From positions 1-64,000 of the forward strand of contig JAGWWV010000005.1 of assembly GCA_018970175.1 (NCBI GenBank): a stretch of DNA of 64,000 bases, given 5' to 3'. Source of the stretch: Acidobacteriota bacterium. GTDB taxonomy: Bacteria > Actinomycetota > Acidimicrobiia > Acidimicrobiales > Ilumatobacteraceae. Position 1 is the stretch's first letter; each line of letters starts with the position of its first letter. The notes under the pieces were generated by a model. That model saw only the letters and a program-made list of their open reading frames with translations, was not told where the DNA came from and did not search any database. Below are positions 39,105 to 47,572 of the stretch, in pieces. Made by a program: the position numbers and the translations under genes.

Positions 39105-39107
39105 GGC

Positions 39108-40463
39108 TCACTTCCCCGCGCGGGATGCTGCCCTGTGCACGCGTTCGACGAGGTCGTCGAGCACCGCATCGTCGTGGCCAACACCGACGAAGAGTGCTTC
39201 GTACGCGCCGGGCGCGAGAGCAACGCCCTCGGCGAGCATCGCATGGAAGAAACGCGCGTACAGCGATTCATCGGTTTTCTTCGCGTCGTCGAAGTTGACG
39301 GGAAGGCCGCCGCGGGCGGCGTCGCCGAAGAACATGCCGACGAGTGTGCCGACGACCGGGAATTGTGTGGGGATGTCGGCTGCAGCGCACGCATCGCGCA
39401 GCATCGACGCCAACCGTCGGGCCCGGGCCGCAAGCTCCATGTAGACGTCGTCCGTGAGTTCGTTCAGTGCGGCAAGACCTGCTGCGGTGGCGAGCGGGTT
39501 GCCCGCAAGTGTGCCCGCGTGGAAGACCTTGCCGATCGGCGACAGGGTCGCCATCACCTCGCGTCGTCCGCCTACTGCGCCGATCGGTAGACCACCGCCG
39601 ATGACCTTGCCAAAGCACGTGAGATCGGGGCGTACGTCGTATTTCTCCTGCGCACCGCCGGGTCCGAGGCGGAAGCCCGTGATGACCTCGTCGAAGATGA
39701 GCAACGCGCCGACACGGTCGCATTCACGTCGCAATCCCGCGAGAAAGCCGGGACTCGGCGCGACGACGCCCATGTTCGCCGCAACGGGTTCGACGATGAC
39801 CGCCGCAACGCGATCGTCGAGGGTTGGCACGACGTTGTACGGAGCGACGATGGTGTTGGCGACCGCCTCGTCGGGAACACCCGCGGTTCCGGGCAGGCCC
39901 AACGTGGCAACTCCGCTTCCACCCGCGGCGAGAAGCGCATCCGTGGCACCGTGGAAATTGCCGCTGAAGGTGACGATGCGCTTGCGTCCCGTTGCACCGC
40001 GCGCGAGACGGATCGCGGTGCTCGTGGCTTCGGTGCCGCTGTTCATGAGACGAACCTGTTCGCAGCTCGCCACACGCGACGAGATTGCTTCGGCAAGTTT
40101 CATCTCGCGGGGCGTCGGAGCACCGTACGAAGTGCCATCCGATGCCGCGGCGCGTAACGCAGCCGTGACGGCCGGGTGTGCGTGGCCAAGAATCACTGCT
40201 CCGTAGCTTTGAACCAGATCGACGTAGCGATTCCCCTCGACGTCGACGACGTGGGCACCCTCGGCGCGGGCGACGATGTACGGACTACCGCCGACGGCCT
40301 TGAAGGCGCGGATTGAACTGTTGACGCCACCCGGAATTGCCCGGGCGGAGCGCTCGTAGAGTTCGGCGTTCGACCGAACGCCCGCCCCCGTGCACAAAGT
40401 CGGCACGCAACCTGCGGTCCGGCATGCGGTCTCGTCGCAAAACGGAATCGGTGTGGCTGCCAT
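39108..40463 (-). CDS. hemL: Glutamate-1-semialdehyde 2,1-aminomutase
   Basis: This PLP enzyme of 451 residues converts glutamate-1-semialdehyde to 5-aminolevulinate, the second step of C5 heme synthesis. IPGGVNSSIRAF near residue 43, the GTEATSTAIRLAR loop near 145, FDEVITGFR near 260 and the PLP lysine in CFGKVIGGGLPIGA near 290 are intact. The first 27 residues are an extension with cysteines at 9, 14, 19 and 24, spaced every five residues. A start nearer RSNAELYERS at a TTG would remove it, and third-position GC in the extension is lower than in the body, so the extension is uncertain. Confidence 0.93.
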   Translation of the reverse strand: MAATPIPFCDETACRTAGCVPTLCTGAGVRSNAELYERSARAIPGGVNSSIRAFKAVGGSPYIVARAEGAHVVDVEGNRYVDLVQSYGAVILGHAHPAVTAALRAAASDGTSYGAPTPREMKLAEAISSRVASCEQVRLMNSGTEATSTAIRLARGATGRKRIVTFSGNFHGATDALLAAGGSGVATLGLPGTAGVPDEAVANTIVAPYNVVPTLDDRVAAVIVEPVAANMGVVAPSPGFLAGLRRECDRVGALLIFDEVITGFRLGPGGAQEKYDVRPDLTCFGKVIGGGLPIGAVGGRREVMATLSPIGKVFHAGTLAGNPLATAAGLAALNELTDDVYMELAARARRLASMLRDACAAADIPTQFPVVGTLVGMFFGDAARGGLPVNFDDAKKTDESLYARFFHAMLAEGVALAPGAYEALFVGVGHDDAVLDDLVERVHRAASRAGK

Positions 40464-40486
40464 CGGGAAGAGTCGTCTCCGTCGTC

Positions 40487-41464
40487 TTACTGGGCCGTCT
40501 CGGCGAACCAGCGCGCAAGGTAGGTGAGAATCATGTCCGCACCGGCTCGCTTGATTGCCGTCAGGTGTTCGAGAGCAACCGCATCGTGGTCGATCCAGCC
40601 GTTGGCTGCCGCGGCCTTGATCATCGAGTATTCGCCGCTCACGTGATACGCGGCGACCGGAAGAGTCGTCATCGCCCGAATGGCAGCAATGACATCGAGA
40701 TACGCAAGGGCCGGTTTCACCATCACGATGTCCGCACCTTGTTCGATGTCGGCGGCCACCTCGGTGAGCGCCTCGCGGAAATTGCGCGGATCTTGTTGAT
40801 AGCCCTTGCGGTTTCCGCCACCCGCAATCTGTACGTCGACGGCATCGCGGAACGGCCCGTAGAGCGCCGACGCGTATTTGGCTGAGTACGCCATGATCGC
40901 CGTGTCGGCAAACCCCCCGCCGTCGAGACCCGTTCGAATTGCGCCGACTTGCCCATCCATCATGCCGCTCGGCGCGACGACGTGTGCACCGGCGGTTGCC
41001 TGGGCGAGCGCCGCCTTCACGTACACCTCGAGGGTCGCGTCGTTGTCGACGTCGCCCTTGTCGTTCACGATGCCGCAATGACCGTGCGAGGTGTATTCGT
41101 CGACGCAGAGGTCGGCCATCAAAACGATACGGTCGTCGAAACGTCCGCGAAGGCGACGCAACGCAACCTGGACGATTCCGTTGGGATCGAATGCGCCCGA
41201 ACCGACGGGGTCCTTTGCGAGTGGAATACCGAACAAGATGACGGCGCGCAGGCCGAGATCGATCAGTTCCTCGATCTCGCGCTCGAGTGAGGCGAGCGAG
41301 TGCTGAACGACTCCCGGCAGCGAGTGGATGGGCTGGGGCTGGTCGACGCCTTCGCGCACGAAGAGCGGTGCGATCAGGTCGTTCGTGCCCAGGCGGGTCT
41401 CGGCGACGAGCTCACGCATGGCCGCGGTCGAACGCATGCGACGGGGGCGCGAGACGGGAAACAC
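40487..41464 (-). CDS. hemB: Porphobilinogen synthase (delta-aminolevulinate dehydratase)
   Basis: The 325-residue enzyme condenses two 5-aminolevulinate molecules. The Schiff-base lysines are in MAYSAKYASALYGPFR near residue 200 and MVKPALAYLD near 255. The metal-site segment reads DLCVDEYTSHGHCG. Zinc enzymes usually have three cysteines there (C-x-C ... C), but here the middle one is Asp, so the metal site is mixed. It lies between hemD and hemL. Confidence 0.95.
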   Translation of the reverse strand: MFPVSRPRRMRSTAAMRELVAETRLGTNDLIAPLFVREGVDQPQPIHSLPGVVQHSLASLEREIEELIDLGLRAVILFGIPLAKDPVGSGAFDPNGIVQVALRRLRGRFDDRIVLMADLCVDEYTSHGHCGIVNDKGDVDNDATLEVYVKAALAQATAGAHVVAPSGMMDGQVGAIRTGLDGGGFADTAIMAYSAKYASALYGPFRDAVDVQIAGGGNRKGYQQDPRNFREALTEVAADIEQGADIVMVKPALAYLDVIAAIRAMTTLPVAAYHVSGEYSMIKAAAANGWIDHDAVALEHLTAIKRAGADMILTYLARWFAETAQ

Positions 41465-41473
41465 GGTTCAATG

Positions 41474-42220
41474 CTACGGGCTGAACGTCGAAGCGAGAGC
41501 GCCGACGATGCCGGCGATCGAGGCCTCGTCTGCCATTGTGCCGACAACGAGACCGGCCTCCTCGGCGACGGCTCTCGTGACCGGTCCGATGACGACGATG
41601 ACGCCATCGAATGTGCGACCAACGAGACGGGCCCAGTTCTTTGCGGCACTTCCCGAGGCGAAGACCACGGCGTCGGCACCTCGCGCACGCGCCAACTCGT
41701 CGTCGGTGGGTTCGGTGTCGATCGTGCGGTACACGTCGCATCGCACCACCGTCCAGCCCTTGCGTACGAGACCATCGACCAGCGTGGAGTCGGCACGTTC
41801 GCCCTGGACCACGACGACATTGCCGTCGCCGGTGGGAAACTCTTCGACGAGCGAAGCCGCATTGGCGCGGCGAGAAACAAAATCGACGGCGTGGCCGATC
41901 GCATCTGCGGTTGCCTCGCCGATCGCGGCAACCGCTGGCATGGCGCAGCCCTCTTCGTGCAATGCCGCGACGACGCGCGCCCCGTTCGGCGACGAAACGA
42001 CGACCCATGCGATGTTCTCGGCATCGGCGAGTTGAGTTCTGAGAGTCGAGATGCCCGATGGAACCTCGACGATGTCGATCAGCGGCATCGAAACCACTTC
42101 TGCACCGACACTCGTGAGCACCTCGGTGAGTTCTGCCTGTTGGTGTCGTGGGCGGGTCACGACGATTCGACGCCCGACGAGCACATCGCCAATTGATTCG
42201 TGGGCCGACACGGACGTCAT
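41474..42220 (-). CDS. hemD: Uroporphyrinogen-III synthase
   Basis: This 248-residue two-lobed enzyme cyclises hydroxymethylbilane with inversion of ring D. The family has little sequence identity; RIVVTRPRHQQAELTEVL near residue 18, VVVSSPNGARVV near 73 and VVFASGSAAKNW near 190 fit HemD. Its start overlaps the hemC stop (ATGA), which supports the assignment. Confidence 0.9.
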   Translation of the reverse strand: MTSVSAHESIGDVLVGRRIVVTRPRHQQAELTEVLTSVGAEVVSMPLIDIVEVPSGISTLRTQLADAENIAWVVVSSPNGARVVAALHEEGCAMPAVAAIGEATADAIGHAVDFVSRRANAASLVEEFPTGDGNVVVVQGERADSTLVDGLVRKGWTVVRCDVYRTIDTEPTDDELARARGADAVVFASGSAAKNWARLVGRTFDGVIVVIGPVTRAVAEEAGLVVGTMADEASIAGIVGALASTFSP

Positions 42221-43119
42221 CGTCCCGACACTTCGCGTCGCGATACCCGCGCGAGTTCCGCCGCGACGAGCCGCGCCGTGTCGGGGTCGGACACATCGGC
42301 CTGCATCACGACCGATCGTGCGCCCGGAGAGTCGGCCTCGGCAAGAAACGTCGTGATGGTTCCCGCACCATCCACGTGCGCGCCGACGGGAAGCGAACAG
42401 CCGCTACCGAGCACGGCAAGGAACGCGCGCTCGGTTTCGACCGCATGACGGGTTGGTGCGTGATCGATGGCAACGAGTGCCTCGCGGGTTGCCGCATCAC
42501 CGAACCGGTGCTCGACTGCGACACAACCCTGGCCAACCATGGGGACGAAAACGGTCGGTTCGAGATGTTCCGCAACCTTTTCGGTGAGACCAAGGATCTC
42601 GAGGGCCGCAACGGCCATGACGATCGCCCCGTTCTCGGGAATCCGCTCCAAACGGGTTCCGATGTTGCCCCGAAGTTCGACAAACCGAAGATCGGGACGC
42701 GCGGCGCGCAACTGTGCCCGGCGTCGTGCCGAGCCCGTTGCCACGGTCGAACCACTGGCCAACGACGACAAGGTCGACCCGATCAACGCATCGCGGGCGT
42801 CGCGGCGAGCGCACCAAGCACCCACGACGAGCCCCGGGTCGCCCTCGGTCGGCAGGTCCTTCGCGGAATGAACGGCCACGTCGGCACGACCGTCGAGTAC
42901 CGCCCGCTGCACCTCCTTGACGAAGATGCCCTGTCCGGCCATCTGATGCAAGGGAACCTCGGCGCGTACGTCACCGGTGCTCTCGACGAAGACAAGTTCG
43001 CAGGGCAACGCGGTCGCGGCGGTGATTGCCTCGGCGACGTACCCGGCCTGCGTCCGCGCCTGCGGGCTCGGACGTGTGGCGATCCGAATCGTTCGGGCGT
43101 CGCTGTTCTTGGCCGACAT
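42217..43119 (-). CDS. hemC: Porphobilinogen deaminase (hydroxymethylbilane synthase)
   Basis: The 300-residue enzyme polymerises four porphobilinogens. GQGIFVKEVQRALD-like sequence, VHSAKDLPTE near residue 75, GSARRRAQLRAARPDL near 120 and the dipyrromethane-cofactor Cys in LGSGCSLPVGAH near 235 are present. The start MSAKNSDARTIRIATRPS was chosen 4 nt after the hemA stop. Confidence 0.95.
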   Translation of the reverse strand: MSAKNSDARTIRIATRPSPQARTQAGYVAEAITAATALPCELVFVESTGDVRAEVPLHQMAGQGIFVKEVQRAVLDGRADVAVHSAKDLPTEGDPGLVVGAWCARRDARDALIGSTLSSLASGSTVATGSARRRAQLRAARPDLRFVELRGNIGTRLERIPENGAIVMAVAALEILGLTEKVAEHLEPTVFVPMVGQGCVAVEHRFGDAATREALVAIDHAPTRHAVETERAFLAVLGSGCSLPVGAHVDGAGTITTFLAEADSPGARSVVMQADVSDPDTARLVAAELARVSRREVSGR

Positions 43120-43123
43120 CGCG

Positions 43124-44401
43124 TCAGTGCAGGTCGAAGAGATCCCGCAGCGCGTCTGCGAGACGTTCACCCTGCGGAGTACCGGCGTTCTCCTTCAGCC
43201 GAATCGTCGGCTCGTGGAGCAACTTCGCGGTGATCCCTCGCGCGAGAGATTCGACGGCCTCGGCTTGTTCGGGGGTGAGTTCGGCGAGCCGCTTGGCGTG
43301 GCGTTCCGTTTCCGCCAACCGCACCTCGTCGGCCGCAGCGTGCAGAGCCGCGATCAACGGTGCGGCCTGGCGGGCGGTCGAATCGAGCGCGTAGCGCTCG
43401 ACCTCTTCGGCGACGATGGCCGAGACCTTTGCTGCTTCGCCCTCGCGGCTCTCGACGCCGGAGCGCACCCAATCGCGAAGATCGTCGAGGTTGCGCAGTT
43501 CGACGCCGTCGATTGCGCCGACCGCCTCGTCGACGTCGCGAGGCACGGCAATATCGACGATGAAGAGGGTCCGACCCGAGCGCACCGACATGATCGGCTC
43601 GATCGTCTCGCGGTCGAGTACGAAACTGCCCGCGCCGATGCACGTCACCACGACATCCGTGTCGAGAAGCGCCTCACGAAGTTCCGATATCGGGCGCATC
43701 TCGGCGCCGAGACGCTCGGCCAGATCGCGTCCGCGTGACTCGGTGCGGTTGATGACGGTCACCTCAGTCGTCGAGTTCTTGGTCGTCGTGTTCATGGTGA
43801 GGGCAACGGCAACGCCTTCGCCCATCGTGCCGGCACCGACGATCAACACCTTGCGGTACGCCAACGTGCCGAGAAGTTCACGGGCCATCTCGACTGCTGC
43901 GAACGAGATCGAGGTCGTCGACCGCGAGATGCCGGTCTCGCTGCGTGCCCGCTTGCCCGTCTCGAGAGCGTGGCGGAAGAGAAGGTTGAGCGTGGTGCGT
44001 GCCGCGCCCGATTCCTGGGCAAGGGTCCATGCATCGCGGACCTGACCCAGGATTTCGTTCTCACCGATGACCGCCGAATCGAGACCGCAGGCAACCTCGA
44101 AGAGATGCCGTACCGCCGCGTCGTCGTGCTGGCTGTAGAGGTGCTGATGAAGTTCGTCGCTGCGCAGGCCGCCGAGTTCGCAGAAGAACTCGGCGATGTC
44201 GTCGTAGGCGGCGTGGAACTTCTCGGTGACCGCGTAGACCTCGGTCCGGTTGCACGTCGACAAAACGACGGCTTCGCGGATGTTGTCCTTCGACGACAGC
44301 GCATGAAGTGCCTTGGGCATGGCCTCGGCGCCAACGGCGACACGCTCGAGGACCCGCAGGGGGCTCGTCCGGTGGTTCACACCGATGACCACTACCGACA
44401 T
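43124..44401 (-). CDS. hemA: Glutamyl-tRNA reductase
   Basis: This enzyme of 425 residues reduces glutamyl-tRNA to glutamate-1-semialdehyde, the committed C5 step. The catalytic Cys is in LSTCNRTEVYAV near residue 50. GENEILGQVRDAW near 115, the NADPH-binding VLIVGAGTMGEG near 190 and the C-terminal dimerisation helix complete the fold. It lies 12 nt after rex, an order also known from Streptomyces, where Rex controls heme genes. Confidence 0.96.
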   Translation of the reverse strand: MSVVVIGVNHRTSPLRVLERVAVGAEAMPKALHALSSKDNIREAVVLSTCNRTEVYAVTEKFHAAYDDIAEFFCELGGLRSDELHQHLYSQHDDAAVRHLFEVACGLDSAVIGENEILGQVRDAWTLAQESGAARTTLNLLFRHALETGKRARSETGISRSTTSISFAAVEMARELLGTLAYRKVLIVGAGTMGEGVAVALTMNTTTKNSTTEVTVINRTESRGRDLAERLGAEMRPISELREALLDTDVVVTCIGAGSFVLDRETIEPIMSVRSGRTLFIVDIAVPRDVDEAVGAIDGVELRNLDDLRDWVRSGVESREGEAAKVSAIVAEEVERYALDSTARQAAPLIAALHAAADEVRLAETERHAKRLAELTPEQAEAVESLARGITAKLLHEPTIRLKENAGTPQGERLADALRDLFDLH

Positions 44402-44413
44402 AGCAACTCCACG

Positions 44414-45106
44414 CTAGGCGCTGACGCCTCGAACGGGGGCACTGGCGGCCTCGCGGGCGGCCGCATTGACTGCCCGCCGCTGCTCGTAATAGCCGAGAAT
44501 CTGTAATTCACCCGCCAAATCGACCTTGCGAACCGAGACCCCCCGCGGCACGGCGAGGACCGTCGGGGTGAAATTGAGGATCGAACCCACCCCGGCGCGG
44601 ACCAAGCGGTTCGCCGCCTCTTGGGCCGCTTCGGACGGCGTGGCAAGAACCCCGATGCTCACATTCTTGGCTTGAACGACCTGGGAGAGTTCGTCGAGAT
44701 GTCGCACGCGTGCGCCACCCGCCAGACCACCGATTTTTGATTCGTCGGTGTCGAAGACTCCCGCGATGGAGAATCCGCGTTCGGTGAAGCCGCCGTGGTT
44801 GGCAAGTGCCTGGCCCAGATTGCCGGCTCCGACGATGACGATGGGCCAATCGTGGTTCAGCCCGAGCTCGCGTTGGATTTGATACGTGAGAAACGCGACG
44901 TCGTAGCCCACGCCACGGGTTCCGTAGCTCCCCAAGTACGACAGATCCTTGCGAACCTTCGCGGCGTTCATCCCCGCAAGTTCCGCAAGCTGATCACTGG
45001 ACACCTGCACGACGCCCTCGTTGGAGCGTTCACCAAGGATGCGCAAATACAGAGGCAGGCGCGACAAAGCGGCCTCGGGAATGCGACGGCGGGGGGATTC
45101 CGACAC
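44414..45106 (-). CDS. rex: Redox-sensing transcriptional repressor Rex
   Basis: The product, 230 residues, senses the NADH/NAD ratio and represses respiratory genes when NADH is low. A winged helix (about residues 8-75; SSDQLAELAGMNAAKVRKDLSYLGSYGTRGVGY) precedes a Rossmann domain with VIVGAGNLGQAL near residue 88 and a C-terminal swapped helix. Two in-frame GTGs are close together (45115 and 45106). The second is preferred because a TAACGT box ends 7 nt upstream of it and includes part of the first. It leads the heme operon. Confidence 0.93.
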   Translation of the reverse strand: MSESPRRRIPEAALSRLPLYLRILGERSNEGVVQVSSDQLAELAGMNAAKVRKDLSYLGSYGTRGVGYDVAFLTYQIQRELGLNHDWPIVIVGAGNLGQALANHGGFTERGFSIAGVFDTDESKIGGLAGGARVRHLDELSQVVQAKNVSIGVLATPSEAAQEAANRLVRAGVGSILNFTPTVLAVPRGVSVRKVDLAGELQILGYYEQRRAVNAAAREAASAPVRGVSA

Positions 45107-45178
45107 GGGCGTCACGTTATGCCTTCGAGTACCGAACGAGAAAGTCCTCGTCAGGATTCGACGTATAACCTGCGGCAC
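45107..45178. promoter_or_regulatory. Divergent leaderless promoters, rex operon / membrane protein
   Basis: On the minus strand TAACGT (plus 45114-45119) ends 7 nt before the GTG of rex. On the plus strand TAACCT (45166-45171) ends 7 nt before the ATG at 45179. No Rex operator-like palindrome (TTGTGAA-type arms) is visible in this 72-bp gap. Confidence 0.5.
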
Positions 45179-45955
45179 ATGTCCCCCGACGACTCCGTCG
45201 CTGCAGCTCTTGCGGCGAGCGCATGTCTCGTCGCGAGTGCCTTTTGTCTCGTCACCCTCGATCGCTGGTTGCGGCGACGCGCACCCCACGACCTGGCGTG
45301 GACGATTGCGATGGTTCTGTTCGTGGTTGGCGCGGCTTCGTTGTGGTGGGCGGAAAGTCGGGGCTGGAACTCCGCGGTCTTTCGACTCTTTTTCCTGACG
45401 GGCGCGGTTCTCAACGTCGCGTGGCTGGCCCTCGGAACCGTCTACTTGCTCTTCGGTCGTCGCGTGGGTGACCCCATTCGAACCGGTCTCGTGTGTCTTT
45501 CGGGATGGGCAACCGGAATCGTGATGACCGCACCAATGAAGGCCCCGGTCGACCCCGTCGGCTTCCCCACCGCAAAGGAACTCTTCGGAACGACACCGCG
45601 CGTCCTCGCAGCCGTCGGATCGGGGGTCCCCGCGATGGTGATCATCGTCGGAGCCCTGTGGTCGGCTCTTCGCGTGGCGCGCGGGCAAGTTCCCGCTGCG
45701 ACGCCATCGGCTCGGCGAGCCGCCACCAGCCCGCGACTTCTCGCCCTCGGCAACGTGCTCATCGCCGCCGGTGCACTCATCTTGTCGGCCAGCGGAACTC
45801 TCGCAGGGCGCCTCGGAAAGGACAGGGCATTCGCCGTCACCCTCGTCGCGGGCGTCGTCGTGTTGTTCGCGGGCTTCGTGGTGGCATCAAACGCCGTCGG
45901 CAGCCGCCCGCGAATCAGCGCAGCGCTCGCCGCAGCACTTTCCCCGTCACATTGA
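45179..45955 (+). CDS. Unknown multi-pass membrane protein
   Basis: Seven hydrophobic segments spaced through the whole 258-residue length suggest a seven-helix membrane protein. I do not recognise a family. The ATG at 45179 follows a -10 box by 7 nt; the longer track ORF begins inside rex. Its last 41 bp overlap the end of the convergent acyl-CoA synthetase. Divergence from rex is the only context. Confidence 0.7.
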   Translation: MSPDDSVAAALAASACLVASAFCLVTLDRWLRRRAPHDLAWTIAMVLFVVGAASLWWAESRGWNSAVFRLFFLTGAVLNVAWLALGTVYLLFGRRVGDPIRTGLVCLSGWATGIVMTAPMKAPVDPVGFPTAKELFGTTPRVLAAVGSGVPAMVIIVGALWSALRVARGQVPAATPSARRAATSPRLLALGNVLIAAGALILSASGTLAGRLGKDRAFAVTLVAGVVVLFAGFVVASNAVGSRPRISAALAAALSPSH

Positions 45956-47432
45956 CGGGCAACTCGTCGACGAACTGCACCTTCGTCGGGCACTTGTAGC
46001 GCGACAGTTTCTTGCGTGCGTGGTCGATGACCGCGTCTTCGTCGAGATGCACGCCGGTCTCGGCGACGACGAAGGCCTTCACCGCCTCGCCCGTGTGCGG
46101 ATGTGCCACCCCGACGACCGCACACGCCCTCACACCCGGTTGTTCGGCGATCGCCGCTTCCACTTCGGCCGGATAGACGTTGAAACCCGACACGATGATC
46201 AGGTCCTTTGCCCTGTCCACGACGAATAGGTTGCCGTCGTCGTCACGAACGGCGATGTCACCGGTGCGCAACCAGCCGTCGGGAGTCAAGACACGCGACG
46301 TTGCCTCTTCGTCGTTCCAATAGCCGGGAAACACGTTGGGGCCCTTCACCCAGATTTCACCTTCGTCGCCGGCAAGTGAATCGTCGCCGCTCTCGTCGAC
46401 GAGTCGTATCCGCACAGCCGCGATGGGTACACCGATCGAGCCGCGCGGTGACCGAACGACACCGTCGACGATCCGCGCGGTCGTGACGACCGGTGCGGCT
46501 TCGGTGAGGCCGTAGCCCTCGGCGAGCACGATGCCGCACTTGTGCTCGAGAAGGGCCGCCATGTCCTCGGGCATCTTCGCCGCACCCGTGACGGCAAGAC
46601 GCACCGTCTTCATCGACGACTTGTCGACTCCGGGCATCTGCGCGAGCGCGGCCCACATCGCAGGTGCACCTGCCATCACGGTGATGCCTCTCTCGACGAT
46701 CGTCTCGATTGCGCTCGCCGGGTCGAACCGCTCAACGAGAACGATCGTGCCCCCGGTGGCCATGACGCAACCGAACATCACGTTCAAACCGAAGATGTGG
46801 AACATCGGCAGGACACCGAACGACGTGTCGTCGGCGAACATCGGGGTCGCACCGAGCGTCTGGCGAATGTTTGCAACGAGGTTTCCGTGCGTCAACATCG
46901 CGGCCTTCGGAGCGCCGGCGGTTCCACTGGTGAACATCAGCACCGCAAGATCGTCGGGGTGAACGTGCGCTTCGGGCATCTCTGTTCCCCGCACCAACTC
47001 GTCAAACGAGTCGGGTGTAATGACACGTTCGACACTCGGCATCGACGTCGCGGAAATCCGAGACCAGGCGGGCACAGCCGACGGACCGACGATGACCGCG
47101 TTTGCCGCCACCTCGTTGATCTCACGCTCGAGTTCCTCGGCCGTCGCAACCGGATTCATCGGAACGGCAACCGCACCCATTCCCACCGTTGCAAGGAACG
47201 CAACGGCGAAATGACGCCCGTTCGCCGCGATGATCGCGACACGATCACCTCGCGTGATGCCGACCGACTGGAGGCTTCCGCGGAACCGTCGCACCTGCGA
47301 GGTGAGTTCCCCGTACGTGGTGGGCCGTCCGCGACTGATGATCGCCACCTTGTCGGTGACGTGGCCCACGATGATCGAAGCCAAATTCGTGGAGGAATGG
47401 TTGTCCGGGCCGCGGTTCTCGCTTGTCGGCAT
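45915..47432 (-). CDS. AMP-binding acyl-CoA synthetase (class I adenylate-forming)
   Basis: The 505-residue product has the phosphate loop LMFTSGTAGAPKAAMLTHGN near residue 165, GYGLTEAAPVV near 315, the hinge DGWLRTGDIAVRDDDG near 390, and the C-terminal lysine in LPVNVTGKVLRRAL. It activates a carboxylic acid as acyl-AMP and then acyl-CoA. Its size and motifs fit long- or medium-chain fatty acyl-CoA synthetases, but the chain length cannot be judged. Downstream of it on the same strand there is no partner gene; upstream are a small membrane peptide and the SAM hydrolase. Confidence 0.88.
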   Translation of the reverse strand: MPTSENRGPDNHSSTNLASIIVGHVTDKVAIISRGRPTTYGELTSQVRRFRGSLQSVGITRGDRVAIIAANGRHFAVAFLATVGMGAVAVPMNPVATAEELEREINEVAANAVIVGPSAVPAWSRISATSMPSVERVITPDSFDELVRGTEMPEAHVHPDDLAVLMFTSGTAGAPKAAMLTHGNLVANIRQTLGATPMFADDTSFGVLPMFHIFGLNVMFGCVMATGGTIVLVERFDPASAIETIVERGITVMAGAPAMWAALAQMPGVDKSSMKTVRLAVTGAAKMPEDMAALLEHKCGIVLAEGYGLTEAAPVVTTARIVDGVVRSPRGSIGVPIAAVRIRLVDESGDDSLAGDEGEIWVKGPNVFPGYWNDEEATSRVLTPDGWLRTGDIAVRDDDGNLFVVDRAKDLIIVSGFNVYPAEVEAAIAEQPGVRACAVVGVAHPHTGEAVKAFVVAETGVHLDEDAVIDHARKKLSRYKCPTKVQFVDELPVNVTGKVLRRALR

Positions 47433-47479
47433 TCTTCCCCCGGGACTTTCAGAACCCCGATGCCCGGCCGGACCGGACG

Positions 47480-47563
47480 TCAGAGCATCAACAACTGCAC
47501 GATGCCGGCAACCAGGATGACGCCGATCAAGAGAGCGACGGTCAAGGTGGTGGCTGGCCTCAC
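47480..47563 (-). CDS. 27-residue single-helix membrane peptide
   Basis: A short ORF too small for the ORF track starts at a GTG 9 nt after the SAM hydrolase stop and ends 47 nt before the synthetase start. It encodes a basic N-terminus, then one hydrophobic helix (LTVALLIGVILVAGIV) and ends LLML. The single helix with a positive-inside N-terminus and its position in a minus-strand run of genes suggest a real small protein; no family is known to me. Confidence 0.5.
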   Translation of the reverse strand: MRPATTLTVALLIGVILVAGIVQLLML

Positions 47564-47572
47564 GCGTTAAAC

